Origin: Nitrospirota bacterium
GTDB lineage: Bacteria; Nitrospirota; Thermodesulfovibrionia; Thermodesulfovibrionales; JdFR-86
DNA length: 29,799 nucleotides
NCBI GenBank assembly: GCA_030667205.1
Contig: DAOUWH010000001.1
Location: forward strand, 1-29,799
Direction of reading: 5' to 3'
The notes below the pieces were generated by a model. That model saw only the letters and a program-made list of their open reading frames with translations, ran no database searches and was not told where the DNA came from. The position numbers and the translations under genes were made by a program. Positions 1-7,499 of this stretch are shown here, in pieces. Within the stretch, counting starts at the first letter, position 1, and each line of letters starts with the position of its first letter.

Positions 1-88
1 CGGACACTGCCTCGAAGGCTGACGCCGGCAGCGCAAGAAAAGATATTGCCAGAATTACTATAACGGTCGCACGGGCCATGTTCGTCAT
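1..88 (-). CDS. Exported protein, N-terminal fragment
   Basis: This is the first 29 codons of a gene that runs off the left edge of the window. The start is ATG at 88-86, preceded by an AGGGA ribosome-binding sequence about nine bases upstream. A second ATG three codons later has no such site. The translation has a textbook signal peptide: a short polar and Arg-containing start, a hydrophobic stretch (VIVILAISFLALP) and an ASA-F site typical of signal peptidase I. The product is therefore probably periplasmic or outer-membrane. Nothing of the mature protein except a few residues is visible, so its function cannot be assigned. It lies 120 bases downstream of the ABC transporter on the same strand, so it could belong to the same transcript. 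Confidence 0.6.
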   Translation of the reverse strand, partial: MTNMARATVIVILAISFLALPASAFEAVS

Positions 89-208
89 CTGTTTTCGTCC
101 CTGATTTCGGCAGCATACAATTGGAAAATGTCGCTTTAGAATTTTAACAGATAGAGCGGGGTTTTACATAGTAAAGAGGGCTGAGAAAGCACCTCCCCGG
201 GCTTCCGG

Positions 209-1753
209 TCAAAGCCCCTTGCCCTCCAAAAACTCCCGTACGACCTCGGCGACTTCCCGTTTTTTCTGGTCGGCCTCGAAGTTCAAAAGCTGCATGGTCC
301 TGTCGTCTATAAGCCCCGAAAGCTGGGCCAGGGCCGCGCCCACCTCGGGGAATTCCTCAAGCACCCCCGCGCGGAGCACCGGCGCGGCGTGGTAGGGCGG
401 GAAGAACGATTTATCGTCCTCAAGGATGCTAAGGCGGTAGCCGGGGATGCGGCTGTCTGTGGAGAAGGCGATGATTATGTCCACCTGACCTTTTTTAAGG
501 GCGTCGTACATCAGGGAGGGGTCGAGGTCCAGGACCTTTCCGAACTCGATGCCATATGCTCGCCTGAACCCCGGATACCCGTCGGGCCGCTCCGAAAACT
601 CCGACGTAAATCCCGCCTTCATCGAAGGCGCGTGGTCCCTTAGGTCGCTGACCCTGCGCAGGCCGGACTTCTCCGCCGCTTCCTCTGTAACGGCAAAGGC
701 GTATGTGTTGTTAAACCCGAAGGGTTTTAACCAGCGAAGATCGAACCGTTTCAGGTATTCGCGTGAGACGAGGGCGTAGACCTCGTCGGGGTCCGTGGGC
801 CGTGTCTCGCTCTTGAGTATCGCGGTCAGGGCCGTGCCCGTGTACTCGGGGTACATGTCTATCTCGCCCTTTGCGAGCGCCTCGTGGCAGACCATCGTGC
901 CGCCGAGGTTGAAACGTCTCTCAACGCTGAGGCCCGTGGCCTCAATTCTCTGGGCCAGCATCTCGGCAAGGATAAGCTGCTCGGTGAAATTCTTGCTGCC
1001 GATTTTTACGGCCCCCTTCGGCCCGGCCTGCCAGAGCGTGCCAGCACCACCGATTAGAAACAAGACCGCGAGGGGCGCCAGCGACAGTAACAGGCCCGGC
1101 CTGCCGGACAGGGCCCCGAGGTTCTTCCTTCTTCTTTCGTTAAGACCCCACTCCACAGAGGATATCGCGAAGCTCACGTACAGGGCGAGCATCGCCGAGG
1201 GCACTGCGCCCAGCAGTATGAGTCTCGTGTCGGCAAGCGACAGGCCGCGGTTGATGAACTCTCCAAGGCCGCCCGCCCCGATAAATGCCGAGAGCGTGGC
1301 TATGCCCACGCTTATTACGGCAGCGGTCTTTATGCCCGCCATTATCACCGGCCTTGCAAGCGGCAGCTTCACAAGCCGCATCTCCTGTCTCGGGGTCATG
1401 CCCATGCCCTCTGCGGCCTCAAGGATGTCGGGCGAGACGCCCTCAAGCCCGGTCACGGTGTTCTGGATTATCGGAAGTAACGCATAGAGCGTAAGGGCGA
1501 TTATCGCCGGCACCACGCCTATCTTCCCTATGAGGGCAAGCAGGAAGGCAAGCATCGCCAGACTCGGCACGGTCTGCACTACCCCCACCAGTCCGAACGT
1601 AAAGGGCCTGAGCCAGAGCCGATGCGAGATATAAATGCCAAGCGGGATTCCAACCAGCACCGCCACCCCTGTGGAGACCCCGGTAAGGAGCAGGTGCTCC
1701 CTTGTGCGTAGCAGCAACTCGGGGAGACGCTCTGTGATGAACTCAACCGGCAT
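209..1753 (-). CDS. Quaternary-amine ABC transporter, fused permease and substrate-binding protein
   Basis: This 514-residue protein joins an ABC permease to a substrate-binding domain, as in OpuF-type compatible-solute importers. Residues about 15-210 contain five or so membrane segments and an EAA loop (EAAEGMGMTPRQ, near residue 112) that docks the ATPase. A further membrane segment near 222-240 leads to a periplasmic domain beginning KIGSKNFTEQ, the hallmark opening of the glycine betaine/choline/carnitine-binding OpuC/OsmX family. That domain also carries YPEYTGTAL and FFPPYHAAPVLR. The gene overlaps the upstream ATPase gene by an ATGA junction, so the two are translationally coupled. 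The role is import of a quaternary ammonium compound, either for osmoprotection or, given the divergent methyltransferase operon, as a methyl-group source. The exact ligand cannot be read from the sequence. Confidence 0.88.
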   Translation of the reverse strand: MPVEFITERLPELLLRTREHLLLTGVSTGVAVLVGIPLGIYISHRLWLRPFTFGLVGVVQTVPSLAMLAFLLALIGKIGVVPAIIALTLYALLPIIQNTVTGLEGVSPDILEAAEGMGMTPRQEMRLVKLPLARPVIMAGIKTAAVISVGIATLSAFIGAGGLGEFINRGLSLADTRLILLGAVPSAMLALYVSFAISSVEWGLNERRRKNLGALSGRPGLLLSLAPLAVLFLIGGAGTLWQAGPKGAVKIGSKNFTEQLILAEMLAQRIEATGLSVERRFNLGGTMVCHEALAKGEIDMYPEYTGTALTAILKSETRPTDPDEVYALVSREYLKRFDLRWLKPFGFNNTYAFAVTEEAAEKSGLRRVSDLRDHAPSMKAGFTSEFSERPDGYPGFRRAYGIEFGKVLDLDPSLMYDALKKGQVDIIIAFSTDSRIPGYRLSILEDDKSFFPPYHAAPVLRAGVLEEFPEVGAALAQLSGLIDDRTMQLLNFEADQKKREVAEVVREFLEGKGL

Positions 1754-2514
1754 CAGTGGGCCTCCTTAAAGTCCTTAAGCTGCTCTATCGGTCTCAGAAG
1801 AAGGTCCTTGACGAACTCGGTCTTCGGGGCCGAGATTATCTCTTCTTTTGTGCCTATCTGCTGTAGCCGGCCTTCGTGGAGCACGGCGATGCGGTCGGCC
1901 AGGGTGAAGGCCTCGAAGATGTCGTGCGTTACGAATACGATGGTCTTCTTAATCGTCTGCTTGAGTTTTAAAAGCTCTTGCTGAAGCACGTTCCTTGTTA
2001 CGGCGTCCAGTGCGCCGAAGGGCTCGTCCATAAGGAGTATGGCGGGGTCCGCCGCCAGAGCCCTTGCCACCCCGGCCCGTTGCTGCTGGCCGCCGGAGAG
2101 CTCGTCGGGGTATCTGGGGCCGAAGGTCTCGGGCTCAAGCCCCACCATATCGAGCACCTCACCGGTCCTGTCCCTCTTCTTATCCTCGGGCCAGCCCTTG
2201 AGCCTCAGGACCACCGAGACGTTGTCGGCGATGCTCATGTGGGGGAAGAGCCCTATGCCCTGTATGGCATACCCTATGGAGCGCCGCACTTCAATGGGGT
2301 CTTGCCCGAGGATATCCTTCCCGTTAATCCTTATGACCCCGGATGAGGGCTCGATGAGGCGGTTTATCATCTTCAGGATGGTGGTCTTCCCACACCCCGA
2401 GGAGCCCAGCAGCACCAGGGTCTCGCCGTCGAGCACCTCGAAGGACACCCCACGCACGGCATGGGTGCCGTTAAAATGCTTCCGGACATCTATCAGTTCT
2501 ATCGCCTTTTCCAT
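1753..2514 (-). CDS. Quaternary-amine ABC transporter, ATP-binding protein
   Basis: This 253-residue ABC ATPase of the glycine betaine/proline betaine class powers the fused permease encoded immediately downstream. Walker A is GSSGCGKTT at residues 37-45. The ABC signature LSGGQQQR, Walker B ILLMDEPFGALD and the switch histidine in VTHD follow in order. The family often has two C-terminal CBS domains that sense ionic strength (OpuA/OpuCA). Here the protein stops soon after the nucleotide-binding domain, so that sensor is missing. The start is ATG 2514 with a GGAAG-like site five or six bases upstream. The gene leads the minus-strand transporter pair and is divergent from the corrinoid methyltransferase operon across a 452-base intergenic region. 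Confidence 0.88.
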   Translation of the reverse strand: MEKAIELIDVRKHFNGTHAVRGVSFEVLDGETLVLLGSSGCGKTTILKMINRLIEPSSGVIRINGKDILGQDPIEVRRSIGYAIQGIGLFPHMSIADNVSVVLRLKGWPEDKKRDRTGEVLDMVGLEPETFGPRYPDELSGGQQQRAGVARALAADPAILLMDEPFGALDAVTRNVLQQELLKLKQTIKKTIVFVTHDIFEAFTLADRIAVLHEGRLQQIGTKEEIISAPKTEFVKDLLLRPIEQLKDFKEAH

Positions 2515-2721
2515 CGCGCTTCCGGGTTTTCTTGATTTTCAACAGTTTATCAGAATACCCCGCCCCCTGCCAAGGGTAAAAATCCGGCCTGTACCGGACT
2601 TCCGGAGTCTCCACCGCCGTTTAGAGCAGGCCGTTTGCCGCTGAGAGGGCGGTCTCGGCCACAATGCTTTCCCGCATAAAAGTGTAATAATATCAATAGC
2701 TTAGAAGGATTATATTAGATA

Positions 2722-2730
2722 TGGTATAAT
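2722..2730 (+). promoter_or_regulatory. Extended -10 promoter for the methyltransferase operon
   Basis: TGG followed by a perfect TATAAT (2725-2730) forms an extended -10 element on the plus strand. Only a poor -35 (TTAGAA, 2701-2706, spacer 18) lies upstream, which is usual for extended -10 promoters. Transcription would start near 2737, giving a leader of about 230 bases before the first gene at 2967. Confidence 0.5.
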
Positions 2731-2802
2731 ACGGGACTTTTCCAGCTTATTAGTTATTAACGGGCGCACCAGTAAAAGGGGGAATACTAGATTAAAAAAC
2801 TT

Positions 2803-2827
2803 TGCGTTTATAAGTACTTATGACGCA
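2803..2827. repeat. Near-palindrome in the operon leader, possible operator
   Basis: The left arm TGCGTTTATAAGT and right arm ACTTATGACGCA are reverse complements except for one extra base and one T/C difference, centred on AGTACT. There is essentially no loop, so it looks more like a dimeric DNA-binding site than an RNA hairpin. It lies about 75 bases after the predicted -10 of the operon. No regulator gene is adjacent, so the ligand is unknown. Confidence 0.4.
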
Positions 2828-2966
2828 TAACTACCAAAAAATTTCCTGAAGTTCCTGAATCTTTAAGACACCGCCCAAGTTGATGCCGTTTGTTATAGGT
2901 TGTTGATGGCTATTTGTCTATTTTGGGGGCAAAGGGACAAAAAGCAGGTCTTAAAGCGAAATTCGG

Positions 2967-3650
2967 TTGAAGGTTTTCGAGAACATAAGGCTTGATATCA
3001 AAAAGGACGATGTCTTCCGGTTGCTCGGCAAGAAGAGAAACGGGAGGTTTCATGTCAGGACCGAAAAGCGCCTGGATGAATTTATAGACAGGGCCCGCAA
3101 CATAGTAAAGCCGAAAATCGTTTACAGCACAAGAAGAATAAACAAGGTAGAAAAACATACCATAACCATCCAGGGGGGCGTGTCCTTCCGAAGCGGGCGG
3201 CTCTCGAAGTCCATTGGCAAGTGCGACAGGGTTGCCGTCTTCCTGGCCACCGTGGGGAAGAAGCTCGACGACATGATCCACTCCCTCATGAAGCAGAGGA
3301 AGATGGCCGACGCCTATATGTTCGACGCGATCGGCTCCGCGGCCGTCGAGGAGACGGTGGAGAGTTTTCAGAGGGGTTTTGATTCGCTCGCCGAAAAATC
3401 CAATGAGCGAAGCACTCTAAGGTTCAGCCCCGGGTACTGCGACTGGCGGATTCAGGAGCAGGAAAAACTCTTCAGCGTCGTGGACAGCGAGCTTGTGGGT
3501 GTCCAGCTTAGCCCGGGTTGCCTCATGACACCGAGGAAATCCGTCTCCGGCGTCTTCGGCATCGGGAGCGTGGATGATGTCGACAAGAGAAGGAACAACC
3601 CATGCGAACAGTGCAACATGCACTCATGCATAGCGAGGCGCGTATCGTAA
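2967..3650 (+). CDS. Stand-alone B12-dependent methionine synthase activation-domain protein
   Basis: This 227-residue protein matches the SAM-binding reactivation domain of cobalamin-dependent methionine synthase (Met_synt_B12), here without the rest of MetH. Recognisable motifs are RFSPGYCDW at 152-160, MTPRKSVSG at 187-195 and a C-terminal cysteine cluster, C213-x2-C216-x4-C221. In MetH this domain reductively remethylates inactive cob(II)alamin using SAM and an electron donor. As first gene of a corrinoid methyltransferase operon that contains no RamA-type ATP-dependent activator, its likely job is to reactivate or load the corrinoid protein encoded at 7500. The cysteine cluster could bind an iron-sulfur centre, which is inference. 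The start is TTG at 2967; an in-frame stop lies just upstream (2952-2954) and no ATG or GTG offers a better start. The ribosome-binding site is weak. The next gene overlaps its 3' end by 49 bases. Confidence 0.75.
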   Translation: MKVFENIRLDIKKDDVFRLLGKKRNGRFHVRTEKRLDEFIDRARNIVKPKIVYSTRRINKVEKHTITIQGGVSFRSGRLSKSIGKCDRVAVFLATVGKKLDDMIHSLMKQRKMADAYMFDAIGSAAVEETVESFQRGFDSLAEKSNERSTLRFSPGYCDWRIQEQEKLFSVVDSELVGVQLSPGCLMTPRKSVSGVFGIGSVDDVDKRRNNPCEQCNMHSCIARRVS

Positions 3651-5128
3651 ATAGAAGCGGCATTAAGGCATTAAGTGAGCTAAAGGGGCTGGTGGGCGGC
3701 GCTTACAGGCCCCTTGGCAAGGACGACATAGAGGCCATCCATGAGACCTCGATGAGGGTCTTGTCCGAGGTCGGCATCAGGGTTAAGAACGCAGAGGCCC
3801 TGGAGCTTTTCGCCTCAGCCGGCGCGACCGTTGACCGCGAAAAAAACCTCGTGCGTATCGAGCCGGAGATGGTCATGGACCTGGTCTCAAAGGCCCCGCA
3901 TACCATTGGCCTTTACGGCCAGAGGCCCGAGCATACCCTTGAGGTCGGAGGCGAAAGGGTATACACAGGCACGGGGGGCACGGCCCTCTATGTGCTGGAG
4001 CCCGGCAGCGACGAGAAAAGGCGCGCCAGGCTCTCGGACCTCAGGGACATGGCAAGGCTTGTCGATGCCCTCGATAACATAGACTTCTTCATGCTCCCCG
4101 TCTTCCCCAGCGACGTCTCCGAAGAACACGTGGACGTAAACAGGTTCGGCACTGCCCTTACATACACCGGCAAGCACGTCACCGGCGGGGTGTACACGGC
4201 CGACGGGGTCAGGAATGTAATCCGGATGGCCGAGATAATCGCGGGCTCAAGATATGCCCTGATAGAGAAACCACTGATATCGATGGTGACCTGCTGCGGC
4301 ATTAGCCCCTTCGTGCTGGACGACCATTACAGCGCGCTTGCGCTGGAGGTCGCAAGGGCGGGGATACCCGTTATCACGCCGGTTGAGCCCCTGTGCGGCA
4401 CGACCGCGCCCATCACCCTGGCGGGCAACCTCGTCGTGCAGAACGTCGATACGCTTGCCGGGGTAATGCTCACTCAGTTGGCGAACCCCGGCACGCCCGT
4501 GATGTATGGCTGCATATCGAGCATCTCGGACATGAAGGACATGAAATACCTCAGCGGGGCGGTCGAGATGGGCATCATGAACGCCGCCGCATCGCAGTTG
4601 GCAAACTACTACGACCTTCCCATTTACGCGACCGCGGGGATGTCGGACTCAAAGACACTGGACGCGCAGGCGGGGGTGGAGTCTGCCATGACAAGCTTGC
4701 TTGTGGCCCTTGCCGGGGGCAATTTCATCCACGACGCCGCAGGCCTCCTGGAGTTCTGCCTCTGCGCGAGCCTCGAGAAATGCGTCATGGACGACGAGAT
4801 ACTCGGCATGGTAAAGCGCGCCCTCCAGGGCGTAAAGATCACCCCCGAGACACTTGCCTTCGACCTCCTGAAACAGGTCGGCCCCGGCGGGCATTACGTC
4901 ACATCAAGACATACCCGGAAGCACATGCGGGAAGAGCAGTACTTCCCTCGCCTGTGCGACCGCCAAACCCGTGAGGAGTGGCTCAAAAGCGGTGCTCTGG
5001 ACGCAAGACAGAGGGCCAGGCGGAAGGTCGAGGAGATACTCGGCAGGTCCGCAGACCCGGTCCTCCCCGAAGAGACAAGACGGACCTTAAGGAGGGAAAT
5101 AGAGGGGCTGGACACCGCCCTTATATGA
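3602..5128 (+). CDS. MttB-family (trimethylamine methyltransferase-like) protein, copy 1
   Basis: This 508-residue protein belongs to the MttB superfamily, TIM-barrel enzymes that move a methyl group from a methylated amine to a corrinoid protein. It opens with GGAYRPLGKDDIEAIHE, characteristic of the family, and contains PVMYGCISSISDM and YATAGMSDSKTLDAQAG in the C-terminal half. No in-frame UAG occurs, so it is a non-pyrrolysine member. Such members act on quaternary amines: MtgB on glycine betaine, MtpB on proline betaine, MtcB on carnitine, MtyB on gamma-butyrobetaine. Which substrate this one uses cannot be decided here. The start ATG 3602 has AAGGA seven bases upstream although it lies inside the preceding gene; ATG 3626 is a weaker alternative. 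It overlaps the pterin methyltransferase gene by ATGA at 5125-5128. Confidence 0.85.
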   Translation: MRTVQHALMHSEARIVNRSGIKALSELKGLVGGAYRPLGKDDIEAIHETSMRVLSEVGIRVKNAEALELFASAGATVDREKNLVRIEPEMVMDLVSKAPHTIGLYGQRPEHTLEVGGERVYTGTGGTALYVLEPGSDEKRRARLSDLRDMARLVDALDNIDFFMLPVFPSDVSEEHVDVNRFGTALTYTGKHVTGGVYTADGVRNVIRMAEIIAGSRYALIEKPLISMVTCCGISPFVLDDHYSALALEVARAGIPVITPVEPLCGTTAPITLAGNLVVQNVDTLAGVMLTQLANPGTPVMYGCISSISDMKDMKYLSGAVEMGIMNAAASQLANYYDLPIYATAGMSDSKTLDAQAGVESAMTSLLVALAGGNFIHDAAGLLEFCLCASLEKCVMDDEILGMVKRALQGVKITPETLAFDLLKQVGPGGHYVTSRHTRKHMREEQYFPRLCDRQTREEWLKSGALDARQRARRKVEEILGRSADPVLPEETRRTLRREIEGLDTALI

Positions 5129-5934
5129 TGATAATAATCGGCGAAAATATAAACGCAAGCATCCCCAGGATAAAAAAGATGATCCTGGAGCATGACGAAG
5201 AGGCCCTGGGCGACCTTGCCGAAGAGCAGGAGAAAGCCGGGGCTTCGTTCATTGACGTCAACGTCGGCACCGGCGAAGGCACGGCCGAGGACGAGGTCAG
5301 GGACATGAAGTGGCTTGTGGGGCTCCTCAAGGACAGGGCAAAGGGCAAGCTGTGCATTGACAGCGCCGACCACAAGGTACTCAAGGCAGGCCTTGAGGCC
5401 GCAGGCGATAGGGCCGGGTTGGTAAACTCGGTCAAGGCCACGGAGAAAAACATGGCCGAGGTGCTGCCCCTTGTCTCTGAGTTCGGCGTCCCGGTAATTG
5501 CCCTCGCAATGGACGAGGGGGGAATCCCCGGAGACGTGCAGGGCCGCCTGAAGGCATGCGAGAAGGTCTTACAGGCCACCAGCCAGTACGGCATTGCGGA
5601 GGAAAGCATATTTTTCGACCCCCTTGTAATGCCCGTCAGCACTGATGCCTCGCAGGGCATGGTTACGCTTGAGACCCTCCGCGGGATAAAGGAAAATTTC
5701 CCCGGGGCAAAGACAGTGCTTGCGCTTAGCAATGTCTCGTTCGGTCTGCCGCGGCGTTCCCTCGTCAACAGGACGATGCTGAACATGGCGATGTTCCTCT
5801 CGGTCGACGCCCTTATCGCAAATCCCCTTGACGCAGGGCTCATGGGTGCGGTTAAGGCCGGCAACGTGGTCCTCGGCAAGGACCGCCATTGCAGGGCATA
5901 CACCCGCGCCGTAAGACAGGGGGCCATGGGATGA
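5125..5934 (+). CDS. Methyltetrahydrofolate:corrinoid methyltransferase (MtgA-like)
   Basis: This 269-residue protein has the pterin-binding (dihydropteroate-synthase-like) TIM barrel seen in MtgA, MtvA, AcsE and the second domain of MetH. It opens IGENINASIPRIKKMI and contains GASFIDVNVGTG, KLCIDSADHKVL, LALSNVSFGLPRRSLVN and NPLDAGLMGAV, all typical of this family. The reaction is transfer of a methyl group between a methyl-Co(III) corrinoid protein and tetrahydrofolate. In this operon it is expected to produce methyl-THF from the methyl group removed from the amine. The frame is open further upstream, but ATG 5125 (or ATG 5128) gives the family-type N terminus and a 4-base ATGA overlap with the previous gene. 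An identical ATGA overlap couples it to the second MttB gene at 5931. Confidence 0.87.
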   Translation: MMIIIGENINASIPRIKKMILEHDEEALGDLAEEQEKAGASFIDVNVGTGEGTAEDEVRDMKWLVGLLKDRAKGKLCIDSADHKVLKAGLEAAGDRAGLVNSVKATEKNMAEVLPLVSEFGVPVIALAMDEGGIPGDVQGRLKACEKVLQATSQYGIAEESIFFDPLVMPVSTDASQGMVTLETLRGIKENFPGAKTVLALSNVSFGLPRRSLVNRTMLNMAMFLSVDALIANPLDAGLMGAVKAGNVVLGKDRHCRAYTRAVRQGAMG

Positions 5935-7487
5935 CACAGGCGGCCGGGAAATTCCGGGAAGGCGTCGTAGTAAGGAAGCCTTTCGAGAGGCTCCTTTCCG
6001 AAGAGATAAGGGTGCTCGATGCGGCCTCCACAACCATACTTGAGAGGACGGGCATATTGTGCTTCAACGAAGAGGCGGTAGGGATATTCAGCGACCACAA
6101 GTGCGACGTACAAAGACACGACGAGCGCACCTATAAGGTAAAGATTCCCGCCCGTGTATTGAAGGACGCAATATCCGCGGCACCAACGAGGGTAAAGCTC
6201 GGGGCCCGGAACCCCGAAAACTCCCTCCTTCTGGATTCGGAAGTGCCGCGCATCTATTTCGGCAGCGGCTCGGAGACGAACATATGGCTTGATGCCGCGA
6301 TAGAGACCTTTAAAAGCGAACAAGACCCCGGCATCAAAAGAAGGCTTCCCGTCTTCACCGAAAGGCGCGGCACCGTCGAGAGGCTTTCTACGGCGGCCAG
6401 ACTTGCCGAGGAGCTTGAGCACCTGGACTTCTTCATCAGGCCCGTAAACATACAGGACGAGGACATTAACGAGGACAACCACGACGTAAACAAGTTCTAC
6501 GCCTCCCTGGCCAACACGACCAAGCACGTGCAGGCGGGCCTCACCAGCCTCGAGCAGCTCGACAACGTGCTCCGCATCGCCGAGACAATAGCCGGAGGGA
6601 AAGAGGCTTTAAGGGAAAACCCGGTTATCTCTTTCATAACGTGTACGGTTAAAAGCCCCCTACAGATGGTGGACGACGCCACGCAAAAGCTCATAGAGGT
6701 CGTAAAGCGGGGCATGCCCATAGTTATATCAAGCTCTCCGCAGGGGGGCTCGACCGCACCGATACAGGAGGGCGGGATGGTGGCCCAGATAAATGCCGAG
6801 ATACTCTCGGGCATCGCCCTTTCGCAGATGGTCAGGCCGGGCGCGCCGGTCATTTACGGCAGCGTCCCCGTCAGGGCGAGGATGGACAACCTGCACGACA
6901 TGTACGGGGCCCCCGAATTCAACCAATACAATATAGACTGCATACAGATGGCCAGGCACTACAGGGTGCCCTGTTACTCGACGGCGGGGGTGGGCGACTC
7001 ATCGGTGCCGGGCATGCAGGCCACGATGGAGAAGTTCTTCACGCACCTGCCTATCGCCATGGCCGGGGCGCAATACATACACTATGCCTTCGGGCTGCTG
7101 GAAAGGACAAATATCTTCTGCCCGGTCCAGGCCGTGCTGGACGACCAGCACATAGGGATGATAAAGATGTTCCTCTCGGCGCCGAGACTCGGGGAAGAGG
7201 ATATCGAGGGCGCAATCCGGCAGATAGACAAGGTGATGGACTCAAAGCAGAAGCTCTATGTGCGCTTCGTACGAAAGAGCCTCAGACAGGGCCTCGTATA
7301 TTCGCATTACCCGTTCGAGAGCAACGACGGCGAGGCGGGGGTGATTGAAAAGGCACTCGGACGCATGGAGGAACTCCTTTCAAGGCCCGCCAGGGAGCTT
7401 TTAAGTACGCAGGAGGACGAAATATTCGAGAAGGTACCGGGAATTCTGCCCAGGCTAAAGAGGCAGGGTGACCGTGCTGTTTTATAA
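5931..7487 (+). CDS. MttB-family (trimethylamine methyltransferase-like) protein, copy 2
   Basis: This 518-residue MttB-superfamily protein is clearly divergent from the one encoded at 3602. It has the family opening (EEIRVLDAASTTILERTGI), RPVNIQDEDINEDNHDVNKFY in the middle, and GAPVIYGSVPVRARMDNL, MYGAPEFNQYN and CYSTAGVGDSSVPGMQA in the C-terminal half. No in-frame UAG is present, so it does not use pyrrolysine. It should demethylate a quaternary or tertiary amine onto the corrinoid protein encoded 12 bases downstream. Two different MttB proteins beside one corrinoid protein suggest two substrates, two sequential demethylations or a mixed complex. The start is ATG 5931, with a GGGGG run upstream and a 4-base ATGA overlap with the preceding gene. 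A TTG at 5889 in the same frame is less likely. Confidence 0.85.
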   Translation: MTQAAGKFREGVVVRKPFERLLSEEIRVLDAASTTILERTGILCFNEEAVGIFSDHKCDVQRHDERTYKVKIPARVLKDAISAAPTRVKLGARNPENSLLLDSEVPRIYFGSGSETNIWLDAAIETFKSEQDPGIKRRLPVFTERRGTVERLSTAARLAEELEHLDFFIRPVNIQDEDINEDNHDVNKFYASLANTTKHVQAGLTSLEQLDNVLRIAETIAGGKEALRENPVISFITCTVKSPLQMVDDATQKLIEVVKRGMPIVISSSPQGGSTAPIQEGGMVAQINAEILSGIALSQMVRPGAPVIYGSVPVRARMDNLHDMYGAPEFNQYNIDCIQMARHYRVPCYSTAGVGDSSVPGMQATMEKFFTHLPIAMAGAQYIHYAFGLLERTNIFCPVQAVLDDQHIGMIKMFLSAPRLGEEDIEGAIRQIDKVMDSKQKLYVRFVRKSLRQGLVYSHYPFESNDGEAGVIEKALGRMEELLSRPARELLSTQEDEIFEKVPGILPRLKRQGDRAVL

Positions 7488-7499
7488 GGGGAGGATTTT

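Larger units (their letters stand above)
2515..2966. other. Divergent intergenic region with long leader
   Basis: These 452 bases separate the transporter genes (minus) from the methyltransferase operon (plus). I see no convincing protein gene. The middle is markedly AT-rich compared with the flanking genes. It holds an extended -10 promoter for the plus strand near 2722-2730, a near-palindrome at 2803-2827 and a tandem TTCCTGAA repeat at 2843-2850 and 2852-2859. If the promoter is real, the plus transcript has a leader of about 230 bases. The transporter promoter on the minus strand is not clear: a TATAAT lies at 2714-2709 but lacks a good -35. Confidence 0.6.

Noticed and set aside
150..201. 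Terminator between the fused permease gene and the exported-protein gene
   Set aside because: Only a weak six-pair GGAAGC/GCTTTC stem with one wobble is present and no T-run follows, so I do not call it.
5121..6527. Long minus-strand open frame of 468 codons across the methyltransferase genes
   Set aside because: It is antisense to well-supported family proteins, has no recognisable domain or coupling, and open antisense frames are common in GC-rich sequence.
3602..7487. Pyrrolysine (UAG read-through) in the MttB genes
   Set aside because: Both reading frames are full length with no in-frame UAG, and no pyl gene or suppressor tRNA is visible in the window.
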